Assembly: GCF_001661265.1 (NCBI RefSeq)
Contig: NW_017566997.1
Location: 496,001 to 560,000, forward strand
Length of the DNA: 64,000 bases
Source of the DNA: Saitoella complicata NRRL Y-17804
Lineage: Eukaryota; Ascomycota; Saitoellomycetes; Saitoellales; Saitoellaceae
Reading direction: 5' to 3'
In this document: piece by piece, positions 9,991-20,941 of the stretch
Position numbering within the stretch: the stretch's first letter is position 1
Layout: each line of letters opens with the position of its first letter
Program-made: the position numbers and the translations under genes
Notes under the pieces: generated by a model
What the model saw: only the letters and a program-made list of their open reading frames with translations
Told to the model about the DNA's origin: nothing
The model's database searches: none

Positions 9991-11271
9991 ATGGGCAAGA
10001 AGGGGTTTATCAATAAGAAGACTGCGCAGACCTTCCAGCTCGTGCATCGTTCGCAGCGTGATCCGCTCATTCACGATGAGGATGCTTCGGCGATGGTCTT
10101 CAAGCCCCTGGATGCGCCAAATGTGAAGAAGGGCGCTGCGGCGGTGAAGACGAAGGATGATTTGGAGGCCGAGCTGGGAGAGGAGGCTTCTCATGTTCGC
10201 GGTAATGAGGGTGAGGCTGCGAATTATGGTATCTTGTACGACGATACGCAGTACGACTACATGCAGCACATTCGCGAGGTCGGAAACAGCGTTGATGCGA
10301 TTTGGGTCGAGGCACCGGGCGCACAGCAGAAGAAGAAGAAGGCGAAGGTAACTGGGATGGGTATGGCGTTGAAGGAGGACATTCTGCCGGCAGAGGTTTT
10401 GCCATCAAACGAAGAAATCCCACGGAATTACCAGAACTTCCAGGCTGTGCAGGATGAGATTGCTGGTTTCCAGCCTGATATGGATCCCAGATTACGTGAG
10501 GTTTTGGAGGCTTTGGAGGACGAGGCATATGTCGAGGAAGACGAGCATGTGTTCGCGGAGTTGGCGGCAAGTGGTGAACGCCAGGCTGATGCATTCGATG
10601 ATGACGACGATTTCTGGGATGATGAGGAGGAGGAGGGGGAGGATGGTTATGCGACGGACGACACTACGAAAGCCTCGGCACAGCCAGCACGATCAGATTG
10701 GGAAAACGAGTTCTCGAAATTCAAGCAAGCACGAAGAGCCGCACCAGGCTCCGACGACGACATGGATTCAGACTACGGAAGCGTCATGGCAGGCCTCAAC
10801 AAGCTGAAGTTGAACAAGAACAGACGTGGACCAGGATCAGTAGTGTCATCAAACTACTCCATGTCCTCCTCCGCTATGTTCCGTAACGAGGGTCTCACGC
10901 TTCTTGATGATCGTTTCGACAAGATTGAGCAAGAGTATATGGACGACATGGATGAGGAAGAGGAAGACGAACTCGCCGATGCTGAACAGCGACCAGATTT
11001 GGAGGCTATTTTCGATGATTTCTTGGATAATTATGCGGTGAAGGGAAAGAAGTTGGTGCCGATGTCGAAGCATGAGAACGGGTTGTACCAGCTGGATGAG
11101 GTCAGAAGAGATCTTGGCGGAGCACGAATCTACGAGCCGAAGGAGAAGAGTACGAAGAAGAAGGCTGCGAAGACTGCTGCGACCGCTGAGGAAACCGAGG
11201 CCAAGGTTCCGGAAGTTATGGGTCGCGTGTCTGCGGCTCCGAAGAACAAGCCGAAGGTGTTGAGGATCTGA
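9991..11271 (+). CDS. LTV1: Ltv1-type 40S ribosomal subunit assembly/export factor
   Basis: A single-exon gene of 426 aa. The start at 9991 (MGKKGFINKKTAQTF) is chosen because this is the conserved Ltv1 N terminus. An upstream in-frame ATG at 9712 lies inside the LSG1 coding region and the promoter. The conserved block YDDTQYDYMQHIREVG is present, followed by acidic stretches and the region DLEAIFDDFLDNY seen in Ltv1. The C terminus is basic. Ltv1 guides Rps3 placement and nuclear export of pre-40S particles. It shares a 205-bp promoter with LSG1. Confidence 0.93.
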   Translation: MGKKGFINKKTAQTFQLVHRSQRDPLIHDEDASAMVFKPLDAPNVKKGAAAVKTKDDLEAELGEEASHVRGNEGEAANYGILYDDTQYDYMQHIREVGNSVDAIWVEAPGAQQKKKKAKVTGMGMALKEDILPAEVLPSNEEIPRNYQNFQAVQDEIAGFQPDMDPRLREVLEALEDEAYVEEDEHVFAELAASGERQADAFDDDDDFWDDEEEEGEDGYATDDTTKASAQPARSDWENEFSKFKQARRAAPGSDDDMDSDYGSVMAGLNKLKLNKNRRGPGSVVSSNYSMSSSAMFRNEGLTLLDDRFDKIEQEYMDDMDEEEEDELADAEQRPDLEAIFDDFLDNYAVKGKKLVPMSKHENGLYQLDEVRRDLGGARIYEPKEKSTKKKAAKTAATAEETEAKVPEVMGRVSAAPKNKPKVLRI

Positions 11272-11554
11272 GTTTGATATTTGGCATGGAATTTTGGCGT
11301 CGAATTTGAACAAGCAGGACAAATTGCATAGGTTTATAATACTGATCATATTTTGAATATCTCGAATCACTTGAGTAGCGTCGAGCTACTCGTCCGAAAA
11401 TATAGTTTCCCATGGTCATGGCTACCGCGACACCTTTACATCCTAGCAGCCAGCCAAAAGTTCCCACGCATCGAGCATTCCCCGATGCACCCCAGACTCC
11501 AGAACCGAACCCGTACTGGCACCGACCAAAAAACCGCAAAACACCCCTCCAACA

Positions 11555-12493
11555 ATGCCAGTACGAATAGCAATCCTCCAATTCGCCCCAATCCTCGGCC
11601 AACTCCAACGCAACATCACCCACGCAACGCGCCTCCTCGAATCCCATTTCCCTGTCCCGTCTGCCTCCACCAGCACACGGCGAAACCCCGACATACTGAT
11701 ATTACCCGAACTCGCATTTACCGGGTACAACTTCCCGACCCCAGAGGATATCAGACCATTCTTGGAGCCAACGGCAGCGGGGGCGACGACGGCTTGGGCA
11801 AAGGGTGTTGCAAGAAAGTGGGGGATGCACGTACTCGTTGGGTACCCTGAGCTTTGCTCCCTCAAGGGTACGGTATACAATTCCGCAGTCTTCGTATCCC
11901 CAACGGGGGATGTGATAGCGAATTACCGGAAACATTTTCTATATAGCACGGATGAACGATGGGGAGCCTCCGAAGGCCCGGGATTCTGGAAGGGGTGGGT
12001 AGGGACTTTGGGAAAGAGAGTCACATTGGGAATTTGTATGGATCTCAACCCATACAAGTTCGAAGCAGATTTTGGAGCATATGAGTTTGCGCATCACATC
12101 CTCGGAGCTGACGACGGAGACGAACAAGGAGGGGAGGGGGAGGGTGCGGATTTGGTATTAGTACCAATGGCATGGCTACGACACCCGCGACACCCGGCTG
12201 ACGCACACCCCGCGGACCCGGATCAGTTGACGGTTGGGTATTGGATACAGCGACTCGCTCCTCTTTGGCAGGTCCCGAACGATTGTCGTTCGGGCGAGGA
12301 AGGCGAGGACCGGGGTCCCACAGGCGGCAACAAAACGATGGTCTTTGTCGCATGTAACCGAACGGGCACAGAAGGCGAATCAACATTTGCGGGGACGTCG
12401 GCTGTGGTGGAGTTGAGGAGGGGTGAGCGGCCGAGGGTGGTGGGGTGGTGTGGGTGCGGGACCGAGGAGGTTTTTGTAGCCGAAGTGTGCTGA
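11555..12493 (+). CDS. NTA1: Nta1-like N-terminal asparagine/glutamine amidase (nitrilase superfamily)
   Basis: A single exon of 312 aa with the carbon-nitrogen hydrolase fold. The catalytic triad is visible: Glu52 in LPELAFTGYNF, Lys126 in NYRKHFLY and Cys161 in LGICMDLNPYKFEA. The sequence around Cys161 and WIQRLAPLW resembles protein N-terminal amidase Nta1. That enzyme deamidates N-terminal Asn and Gln to Asp and Glu, making tertiary destabilising residues in the Arg/N-degron pathway. The protein is shorter than yeast Nta1 (about 457 aa) but close to other fungal homologues. Another nitrilase-branch amidase is possible. It lies in tandem 283 bp downstream of LTV1. Confidence 0.8.
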   Translation: MPVRIAILQFAPILGQLQRNITHATRLLESHFPVPSASTSTRRNPDILILPELAFTGYNFPTPEDIRPFLEPTAAGATTAWAKGVARKWGMHVLVGYPELCSLKGTVYNSAVFVSPTGDVIANYRKHFLYSTDERWGASEGPGFWKGWVGTLGKRVTLGICMDLNPYKFEADFGAYEFAHHILGADDGDEQGGEGEGADLVLVPMAWLRHPRHPADAHPADPDQLTVGYWIQRLAPLWQVPNDCRSGEEGEDRGPTGGNKTMVFVACNRTGTEGESTFAGTSAVVELRRGERPRVVGWCGCGTEEVFVAEVC

Positions 12494-12660
12494 TAATCTA
12501 ATTCATTGACTTAATTCATTATATAATATCTGCTTCACAGTGGGTGTTGCCCCTGCATGCCACGAAATTCTGTCAGGTGACTCCCCTTCGCGTGACCGTG
12601 TGAGAAACCCCGCCTGGAGCAACAGCAACTCCTCCCTCCTCCATCTCTCCTCCAAAGCTC

Positions 12661-13803
12661 ATGGACGATCACTCGCTGGACGGCCCGACACTGATGAACC
12701 ACGACGTCGCTGCTGAGGCCGATGCCGCCGCCCGGTCGAGTCATGACGCGGAGATCCTGAATCTCCTCTCCTCGGTACGCTTCGACGCGTTGATTCCCCG
12801 GTTTGTGTTGGATCCCCGTGCTGATATCATTGTGTAGATGTCCAACAACAACAAACGAGATGAGCTGTCGAGCGGTGGTGCGCCCGGCTCCCCCTCCCGA
12901 AAACGCCAACGCGCAAACACGAACCCCTCAACCCTCGAAGACATCGCCGCAGCCGCCGTCTCCTCCTCCTCCTCTTCTCTCCCCAACGACGACCAACCCG
13001 CACACGCCCGCCTCCCAACCTCCGGCGCACAACCAATCCCATACACCCCACCTCCCCCCCCAACCCTCCTCAACCCCTCCTCCAGCGTAACGGCTACCAC
13101 GCTCAGCGACCGCGCCTACCAAAAACCCTACGCACCACAAAACGCGTTTAGTGCCGCCGCACACGTCGCAGCACACGCAGCCGCCCACGCACAAGGCGCC
13201 GCACACCGTGATTCGGCCGCATTATACGCTCAAGCCGCCGCTGCTGCCGCTGCCTCTATCTCGCCTCTCACAGCTGCTGAACTTGCTGGGGCTGCGGCGC
13301 ATGGAGCGCCTGTTGTTCGGGGTGTATCCCCACCTTCTGGTGTCGGGACGCCTGGTCCGGGGTTATTGTCGAGTGCGCCCTTGAATGGAGGCAGCGGCGG
13401 TGGTGGTGGTGGTGGTGGTGGTGGTGGACCCGGAACACCCAAACCCTCGGTGGGAAGCGACGAATGGCATAAACAGCGTCGCGACAACCACAAAGAAGTC
13501 GAACGCCGTCGTCGAGAAATGATCAACGACGGAATCAACGCACTCGCCTCCCTCGTCCCGCGGTGCGAAAAAAACAAGGGATCGATTTTGCAGAGGGCGG
13601 TTGAGCATATTAAGGAGTTGCAGCATGCGTTGGGGGTACAGGGGGGGTTTAGTGAGGAGGTGGGGAGGTTGAGGGAGGAAGTTAGAGGGTGGAGGGAGAG
13701 GATTGGGGTTTTGGAGGGGGAGAAGAGGGGGCTTGAGGAGGAGATGAGCCGGTTGAGGGAGGAGGTGAGGAGGTTGAAGGAGGAGAAGGGGGAGGCTGCT
13801 TGA
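12661..13803 (+). CDS. CBF1: CBF1-type bHLH leucine-zipper transcription factor
   Basis: Exon 1 (12661-12774) and exon 2 (12838-13803) join in phase 0 around a 63-nt intron, giving 359 aa. The basic region [19 protein letters not shown] and helix 2 [18 protein letters not shown] (about residues 250-305) match Cbf1/USF. The His-Glu-Arg pattern of the basic helix predicts binding to CACGTG. A coiled coil of leucine/glutamate heptads follows to the C terminus. The N-terminal half is low complexity (Ala- and Pro-rich) and ends in an 11-Gly run. Cbf1 in yeast binds centromere element I and methionine-gene promoters; in many ascomycetes it also acts on ribosomal-protein or respiratory genes. Using the ATG at 12838 alone would omit 38 residues. 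Confidence 0.85.
13396..13427. repeat. GGT triplet repeat (poly-glycine) in CBF1
   Basis: About ten consecutive GGT/GGC triplets encode the poly-Gly tract just before the bHLH domain. This is a likely length-variable microsatellite. Confidence 0.85.
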
Positions 13804-14088
13804 TGAACTCGAGGAAATGACTGGTATCGATACAGGATGGATATGACCATGGGAGGGGTGGAAATTGTTGGGGTTATGCGCTTCGTAATGTTTACAAAAC
13901 TTCGGGTTTGCTGGAGTTATTGCTTTTTGTTGTACATACGGTTCTTGATATGATTTCTTCTCTCTTCTTCAACGCCTTTTGGGGGTGTATCGAGCCCTGA
14001 TCTAATAGGAGACTTCCCACGATCACTTGACTTATGTCTGCCCTAGCTCAACAGTATTCTATTCAGAACATGCAAAGTCCAGTACCCA

Positions 14089-15540
14089 TCACCGCATAAA
14101 CCGCATCCGATCCCTCGCACTCGTCTCAAACACCCTCCTAAACACCTTCTCCCTCTCCTCCCCCTCTCCACGCCCTCCACCCAATTCCCCATCAGTCCCA
14201 CCCACACGCGTAGGTCGACTCCCAACAGTAACATACTCCAACCTAACCCCACCCTCCTCCTCAACCCTCACCCAGACTCCCTTATGCGTACACCTCAGCG
14301 AAGACGCGACTTCGTTTCTCCCGATGGGTATGTATGATATTTTTCGGGTTAGGGTTTCGTCCATGATCGCGACATGGCCGTCGTGCTGCATGAGGGCGAA
14401 GTTGGGACCGTGGGAGGGGGGCCCGGGGGATGCTATGGATTGGAGGGGGCCGACTTGGAGCCAGGAGGGGAGGTGGCGGACCAATTTCAGATCTGCGCCC
14501 GCGGGATGGGAGGGGGTTGAGGGAAGGCAGAGTGCGTATTCGCTCAGGTGGAACGAGGAAGTTTTGTGGATGGAGGCGATGATGCGAGGACTGCCGTCGT
14601 TGACGTTCTGGCTGTGTGTTAGTTGTGTTATTGCGTGTGTCATTTGTCCCAGGTGCACCATTTTGTCGAGGATGAGGGTGCCGTCGACGATGATGCGGAA
14701 GAGTGCTGCGCCGGCACCGCGGCCGGTGACGAGGAGGTGTGTGTCTAGGACCATCATTGCTGAGGCGGGGAATTCGAGGTGGATGGTATTGCGGATCTGG
14801 CCGCGCTGGCCTTCGCGGTGGAGGAGGTGGATCTTCCTTTGGGTGGTTCCTAGGACCATGACACCAGGTGATAGCCGAGCCAAAGAAATGAAAGCTTCGT
14901 TTTCCGTGGAGCTCGTTAACTGCAGCTTGTCATGATACAATATTTCTCCGAACATGGTGTCCAATTCGTAATAGTATGATTGATAGGCGACATACAGGCA
15001 TGCCCCCTCCTCATCAAGTAGGATGGTACTGTTCGATACAACGACGGGCTTGAAAGCCCCGTTCGCTTCCGGCCGTTCAAGCGCGGTTTCGTAGACCAAG
15101 GCGTACTCTCCCTCCGAGGAAGAACGTACGTAATGATAAACCACCCCAACATCCGATAACACAAACACAGAATCGCCCGTGCTGCTGATAGTGTACGCTG
15201 TTATATCCTCACCCCAATTGTTTCCATTAAGCTTGATGCACTCACGATGCTGCGGCGCATGCCTCCACTTGTATTCCTGGAAGTAATCGTATCCGGGGCT
15301 ATATGGGAAATCAATCGCATCCCGACAAAACGCCATTTGCTGCGGGGTGGGTTGATTGTGTATAGCGCCTTTTGTCTCGTTGTTCCGGTGATCTTCGCGA
15401 CAGATAGTGTACCAGAGTCTTTGATCCTGGGTTAGACGGTGGAGACGGCGATTGATGAGGCTGATCTGGCGGAGATCTGGGCCGGAGAGGTAGGCTAGAA
15501 CGGAGGTGATGATTTCATCAGGGACGTCGGAGAATGACAT
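14089..15540 (-). CDS. F-box protein with predicted beta-propeller
   Basis: A single exon of 483 aa. An F-box occupies residues 3-45 (VPDEIITSVLAYLSGPDLRQ, then LHRLTQDQRLWYTIC) and would bind Skp1 in an SCF ubiquitin ligase. The rest is made of repeating beta-strand-like segments with hydrophobic/Gly/Ser spacing (for example DSVFVLSDVGVVYHY and GVMVLGTTQRKIHLL). This suggests a divergent WD40-like propeller for substrate recognition. I do not recognise a named orthologue. The gene is divergent from the DUF1770 gene across 330 bp containing two CAGCTG sites. Confidence 0.75.
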   Translation of the reverse strand: MSFSDVPDEIITSVLAYLSGPDLRQISLINRRLHRLTQDQRLWYTICREDHRNNETKGAIHNQPTPQQMAFCRDAIDFPYSPGYDYFQEYKWRHAPQHRECIKLNGNNWGEDITAYTISSTGDSVFVLSDVGVVYHYVRSSSEGEYALVYETALERPEANGAFKPVVVSNSTILLDEEGACLYVAYQSYYYELDTMFGEILYHDKLQLTSSTENEAFISLARLSPGVMVLGTTQRKIHLLHREGQRGQIRNTIHLEFPASAMMVLDTHLLVTGRGAGAALFRIIVDGTLILDKMVHLGQMTHAITQLTHSQNVNDGSPRIIASIHKTSSFHLSEYALCLPSTPSHPAGADLKLVRHLPSWLQVGPLQSIASPGPPSHGPNFALMQHDGHVAIMDETLTRKISYIPIGRNEVASSLRCTHKGVWVRVEEEGGVRLEYVTVGSRPTRVGGTDGELGGGRGEGEEREKVFRRVFETSARDRMRFMR

Positions 15541-15870
15541 GTTGAAGTGACAGTAATTGACGTGGTGCTTTCTAAGGTTGGAGTCATAGGTTGTCGTCCG
15601 TCTCGTAAACGCAATCTGCAGCAGCTGAAGAACATGAAACGGAGAATGAAGATGAAAACATCCAGAATCACAAGTTCAGCAACAATCTCAGTGGTCTGAT
15701 AAATCGACGCTGTGAGCGTGCGACCCAGCTGCAGACGTCATCCAGCGGCAGTCACGTGCAACCCCACAAACTCACCACCACCATCCTCCTCTCCAACACC
15801 CATCATTAACCTTAGCACTTGACCCCGAGCCGACCAACCAACCAACCAAATCGGACAAGAATACGCAACA
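15541..15870. promoter_or_regulatory. divergent promoter, F-box gene / DUF1770 gene
   Basis: 330 bp without a coding frame. It holds CAGCTG at 15622-15627 (context GCAGCAGCTGAAG) and at 15726-15731 (context CCCAGCTGCAG). A short tetranucleotide repeat of ACCA/CCAA lies at about 15832-15849, just before the DUF1770 start. Confidence 0.5.
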
Positions 15871-16506
15871 ATGGACGCTCTAGCAGAAACAATCCTCCAC
15901 TCCAACATCGTTCACAACCCCTCATCTGAGGACATAAGTCCCCCAACCTCCGCCTCCGCACACATCACCTCCATCAACTCCACCCCCGGCGAGCCTCTGC
16001 GCTCCGAGCGTCCTGATTCATCCTCATCACGGCAATCCACCGCTTCCGATCTCGACCTCGAATACGACTCGGCGCTCGATAGCACCTCAGACGAAGAGGA
16101 AGATGGGGAAGAGGGAGAGTACAGGGGTGGTAGAGGAGTGGGAAGGGCAAGAGTCCCGATGATGCCCGCGATTCCGAATTTGAGGTTTGAGCAGTCATAC
16201 ATGAACTCGATATCGCGCGCGCAGTCACCCTGGCAGGTCGCGCTGATTACGATCAAAGACCATATTATCATGCCATTAGCACAGGTACGTATCCTCCTCT
16301 CCCCTCAGCATCGAGACTGAGAATGCAGGGCTAATGTGGGACGCTAGGGCTTTGGGTTGACGTTGGCTACAGTCGGTTTGAGGATTTATTTCGCGCATGT
16401 TAGGACGAATGGGCATGACTGGGGCGCATGGGCTCGAACATGGTTTGCGGGGTTGAAGGAGTCGTTTATGGGGCCGCAGACGAAGGGGAGGACGGCGTGG
16501 GCGTGA
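15871..16506 (+). CDS. DUF1770-family protein
   Basis: Exon 1 (15871-16284) and exon 2 (16348-16506) are joined in phase 0 across a 63-nt intron, giving about 190 aa. The N-terminal two thirds are Ser/acidic and probably disordered. The conserved part begins at PNLRFEQSYMNSI and continues through PWQVALITIKDHIIMPLAQ into the exon-2 sequence GFGLTLATVGLRIYFAHVR. This pattern recalls the ascomycete DUF1770 family, whose function is unknown to me. The C-terminal hydrophobic helix could associate with a membrane. Without the intron the frame stops 11 codons past the donor. Confidence 0.7.
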
Positions 16507-16634
16507 GTCGCATATTTTGTGGGAATCGATAGACTTTGCACGGCGAGATCAAGTGATGTACGATGCATGATATACCCCTCTACCATCTATCCCTTGTTGC
16601 CCATATCCTACATCTCTCGTGCGAGGTAGAGGGA

Positions 16635-17502
16635 CTATGCGCGGTTATTCCAAGCGACGCAATTCTCAAACTTGACCTTATCCCCTCCAAACAAATCCAA
16701 CGCACTCCCGTAGGTTAAATCCACCTTTCCACCTGACAACTCATCCACTCTCTCCAAATCCTCAATCTTGTACGCGCCGCCTGCGTAAGTCGTCGGGATG
16801 GTGACCCATTCCCCGAGCGCACGCACCAAGTCCTCGTCGATCCCGCGACAGAGACCTTCGACATCGGCGGCGTGGATGAGGAATTCGGAACAGTGGCCGG
16901 CGAGGAGGGAGAGGGTTTCGCAGGTAACATACATAGAGGTTAGGGTCTGCCATTTGTTCATTGCGACGATCCATCTTGGTTCCTCAGCACTCGATGTAGG
17001 ATCTCTCCGGCAAGATACGTCGACAACGAGGCGATCTTTACCGACGCGGCGTTCGACGTCGAGGAGTCTCTCCATGGAGAACTCTCCACCGGGGAACAAC
17101 CAACTCGTAACGATAACCTTCCCTGCACCTCTTTCAATCCATTCCTCACAATTCCCATCATCTCCTCCCTTGATACCGCCTCCAACTTGTAACCCTCCCG
17201 GCCACGCCTTGAGCGCATCCATCGCGGCTTCTTCACAGTTGGGTCCGAGCATGATGACATGTGCGCCAGTTAAGTCCTTCTCGCGGTAGAGGGACGCGTA
17301 GTATGATGCTGGATTTGGGGAGACATAGTTTGTTTGCAGGATTGAGGGGGTGGTTGTAGAGAGGGATCCGCCAACGATTTGTTTGACGACGCCAGAGTGG
17401 ATGTCGATGCATGGGCGGAAGCTGTTGATCTGTCAGTCAGTCGTTTTCCTTTGATATTTGGAGCAGATCAAAGTACCGTGTACGCTGTTTCTGTTCGGCC
17501 AT
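16635..17502 (-). CDS. HIS6: HIS6: ProFAR isomerase of histidine biosynthesis
   Basis: Exon 1 (17477-17502, MAEQKQRT) and exon 2 (16635-17421) are joined by a 55-nt intron, giving 270 aa. Of the two nearby acceptors, only the AG at 17422-17423 keeps the frame that reads [19 protein letters not shown], the conserved HisA N terminus. The (beta/alpha)8 barrel carries [15 protein letters not shown] and [11 protein letters not shown]. The enzyme isomerises the aminoaldose ProFAR to the ketose PRFAR in the fourth step of histidine synthesis. Yeast His6 has 261 aa. The gene is divergent from FAF1 with 209 bp between starts and a CAGCTG site at 17688-17693. Confidence 0.93.
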
Positions 17503-17711
17503 TTTATGAAGCTTAAGGTTCGAGGAAGCGATGTAACGACGATACGGCAGCTGTCCTCGGCATGTGAAACACTGCGCCACACCAAACCCTGGTGCGCCAC
17601 GATCGAAATGTTGCCCCGGTAAACCTTATTCCGAAAGTACACCTCCATTGACATCCCCCTCTACGCCTTTGATTCGTATTTTATCAGCAGCTGAACGATA
17701 CGAGATCAAGT

Positions 17712-18770
17712 ATGCTCGCAGCAACCGCAAAGAAACTCAACGCGTCCTTCAAGAGGACCCAGCAAAAACCCTCCCGACCCACGATCTCCCGCCCAAAACC
17801 CGTCAAAGCCCCTTCCCCTCCACCAGCAGCTTCCTCAGCTGACGAAGACGACGAGGAGAAAGAGGAGCTGGAGGAGTCATACGAGGAGATGATGAGGAGA
17901 CGATTTACGGAGCAGTTTGGGGGTGAGAGTACGGCGTTACTCGATTCAGCGGGCAAGACTGCGCGGAAGAGGAGGAGGCACGAGGGGGCTTCTCCTTCCC
18001 CGTCACCGTCAGCCTCCGGCTCGGAAGACGAGGATGGGTTGGACATCGTCCACGAGGGAGTGTCTGATGAAGATGAGGAGGAAGATGAGGAAGAAGTCGC
18101 TCGTCCCTCCAAAGTGGTCGTCGTCGATGCCTCGGCCGATCGTGAAGGACGCGGCGTCACAATCGACAAATCCCAAAAGAAAGCTTTCATGTCCTCCAAA
18201 GCACCCAAACTCGACGCTTCCAACACCACCTCCGCCAAGAACCTCCAAGACCTTTTGGAAGGTGACGGGGACGAGAATGACGAGGAGGATGATCTGAAGA
18301 ATGATGCAGCTCTACAAAAACTATTGCGGGAATCGAACTTGCTGAAGGAGGCGGGTGGAGACTCATTGGAGCTCAGCGGGAAGGCACGCCTAAAAGCCCT
18401 ACAAAGCCGCATCACCGAACTCGGCGGCGCAGGCCCTAAAAAGGAACGCATGTCAACCCAAATCCTCCACGGTATCAAAAACAAAGCCCGCAAGTCAATC
18501 CTCGCACACCAATCTCGTGCGCGCGAAGCGAATATTATCATCGCAAAGCCCACGGCCGAGCAGGAGGAGTTGACGAATAAGGCGAGGAAGGGGTGGAAGG
18601 AGGATGTGAGGAATAGGAATGCGCATGGGCGGTTGAAAGAGATTGGAGTGGGGAGATTCAAGAATGGTTCGTTGGTTGTGTCAAAGAGGGACATTGAGAG
18701 GATTAATGGGGATGGGGCGAAGCGTGGCGGGAGGGGTGGAAGGGGTGGGAGGGGAGGGAAGAGGAGATAG
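17712..18770 (+). CDS. FAF1: Faf1-like 40S ribosome biogenesis factor
   Basis: A single exon of 352 aa. The first half alternates basic and acidic low-complexity stretches. The conserved C-terminal part contains KARLKALQSRITELG, RAREANIIIAK and KEIGVGRFKNGSLVVSKRDI. The last motif is typical of yeast Faf1 and human C1orf131. These proteins act in the small-subunit processome with Krr1. An RGG-like tail (GGRGGRGGRGGKRR) ends the protein, suiting RNA contact and nucleolar localisation. The gene is divergent from HIS6. Its promoter has AGCAGCTGA 20 bp before the ATG. Confidence 0.82.
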   Translation: MLAATAKKLNASFKRTQQKPSRPTISRPKPVKAPSPPPAASSADEDDEEKEELEESYEEMMRRRFTEQFGGESTALLDSAGKTARKRRRHEGASPSPSPSASGSEDEDGLDIVHEGVSDEDEEEDEEEVARPSKVVVVDASADREGRGVTIDKSQKKAFMSSKAPKLDASNTTSAKNLQDLLEGDGDENDEEDDLKNDAALQKLLRESNLLKEAGGDSLELSGKARLKALQSRITELGGAGPKKERMSTQILHGIKNKARKSILAHQSRAREANIIIAKPTAEQEELTNKARKGWKEDVRNRNAHGRLKEIGVGRFKNGSLVVSKRDIERINGDGAKRGGRGGRGGRGGKRR

Positions 18771-18947
18771 ATGGGACGCAGTGATCTAGTTATGGGCGTT
18801 CGATACAGCTAGACAGCTTTGTCTTAGGCGTGGTATTTTAGCGATGACATTTGTTTGCACAGTCAGTATGCGTCATCAATGGAGTAGAACCTGACAGTAA
18901 AACCTTCCGCTATACCCGAAAAACTTATCATGATCGGGTCCCATTTC

Positions 18948-20941
18948 TCATGCATCATTCAACACACCCTCCATAACCCCAACCAAAACCTCTGCATGCC
19001 TCCTCGTGAACACCAACATCGGCCTCAACCTCACTGTCCAATCCTTAGTCAGCTCGGTTCTTGGCGATAATGAGCGAAACAAGACGAGAAGGATGAGACT
19101 TACCTGCACGCTCTCCACATCCCCCAATATTAACTCCCCTTTTCTTCATCCCAATCACGAACCTATCTCGTGCCGGTCCATCATCCATATCCCACGCTAT
19201 ATACGTCCCACGGCCTTTCCCTCTCAGGTTCTTGACCAGTCCCTTCCTCCGGAACCGATCTTCCAACTGTTCGTACAACCAACTTCCCGTCTCGTTCACG
19301 TTAGCAAGCAAATCAAGTCGCCAAATCTCCTCAATAATAACCTTCGCCTGCAACGCTCTAACCGGATCCCCCATCCACGTATTAAACTGCCTATACCCCC
19401 GATCAGGCTGTAACTCCTCCCTCCCATAATACCACCCAGCAGCCTGAAACTTCTTCGAAAACGTAACGATATCCGGCGGCGCCTCCAACCCCCACGCTTC
19501 ATGTGCCCAGAATTGTCCGGTTGCGCCGATTCCGGTTTGAACTTCGTCGACGATGAAGAGGATGGAGTGGTCGAGGGTTAGGGTGCGGAGGGACTGGAAG
19601 AACTGAGGAGAGGCGTGGTTATCGCCGCCCTGTACGTAGTGAAATCAGTGGTTGTCTTGGTTGACATACAATGTTTTCCATGTACCTCGCTTTGGATAGG
19701 CTCAACCACTACAGCAGCGATCGGGGTTTTGCTGTAAGCAACGAGTTTAGCAGGAGGTTTCCTTACGGGAAGTCATTGTTCACCGTTCTTTAATGATCCG
19801 CTCCAACTCCTCTAGACATCGTGCTTCTTCGGCCTTGTTCTCCTCAACATGCTCCTCGAGCGGATACTTCAACATCGGGAACGGCGCTTGAGGCCAATTA
19901 AAGGCTGGAACTGTATGTCCCGAATGATCAGTACATGACAAATCACGATGATTACATTCTAGACGTACTGTCCAGTTTATGGATCGGCTTTGAGCGTGTG
20001 GTCGACAACGACCCAAACAGCCGGCCGTGAAAGCCACCTGTGAAGGAGAGTATGGCAACGTCGGGAGAGCCTGTGAAACCTTTCACATCAGTTGACGGTG
20101 CGTTATGGCTGTTGGAAGTATTTCACCTGGTGCTTGGTTGCGCATACAGCTCATCATCTCCTCCTCCGTGAAATCCGTATCAATCCCACGCCTCTGCCGT
20201 GCATGATACATAAACGCAGCCTGTGACATGAAAACGTGAGCGCCTATTCAACATAGGGGTATCGTATTCGCTGTCACCTTATATGCAGTTTCATTCGCAC
20301 AACTTCCACACATCGAAGTAGAGACTTTATTCAAACCTTTGGGTGCTACTGACAGGATTCCGTCCCGAAGGATTTGCGCCATCTCGGCAGGTGGGAAGTT
20401 GCCTGTAGGGTAGCCGTCAGAGGCATGTTACATTCCGTGAATGGGAGACCCTACCCATTGCTGGTCGGTTCATGAAATAGGTCGCGAACTTCCGTGTCGT
20501 GGCAGCGGCGAGGAGTGTAGGGTTATTGTACCCGATCGGAATACTGTTTGAGAAATCCGTGAGCAAGGTTCAACCTGCAGAACTGGAATGCTTCAAACCT
20601 GGCAATCTGTGCGAATACATCCAGAAACGCATTCCCATCTGGATCAATGGCCTGTGTAAATCATGAGGTAGCCAATCGTTGAGAACGCGCTCAATCTTAC
20701 ACACATAGTTCCCGTAACTCTTGTAGTAATCTAGGATCATATTCAACGATTGCCAGTCAGCTACCTTCAACAGCTCTTCTTTCGCTGCTCGAGCTTTGGG
20801 ACCCGGAAGCTCGGTCAGGACGCTCGGACCTTGTGGTTCTTTGGCGAGGAGACCATTGAGAGCAGAGGAAGTGGCATAGCGTCTTAAAGAAAATGCAGCA
20901 AGTCTTGCTGACCGAATGAATGCTCGTGAACGAATGATCAT
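18948..20941 (-). CDS. UGA1: 4-aminobutyrate aminotransferase, mitochondrial, ten exons
   Basis: I could join ten exons with intact phases: 20705-20941, 20599-20651, 20455-20543, 20278-20402, 20127-20220, 19969-20070, 19784-19910, 19686-19731, 19104-19629 and 18948-19033. They give about 494 aa. The Arg/Ser-rich N terminus ([14 protein letters not shown]) looks like a mitochondrial presequence. Family marks are [43 protein letters not shown], the PLP-phosphate and metal-side motif [14 protein letters not shown], the lysine in VTFSKKFQ, and [18 protein letters not shown] at the end. It transfers the amino group of GABA to 2-oxoglutarate in the GABA shunt. Nine introns in 2 kb contrast with the mostly intronless neighbours. 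Confidence 0.95.
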
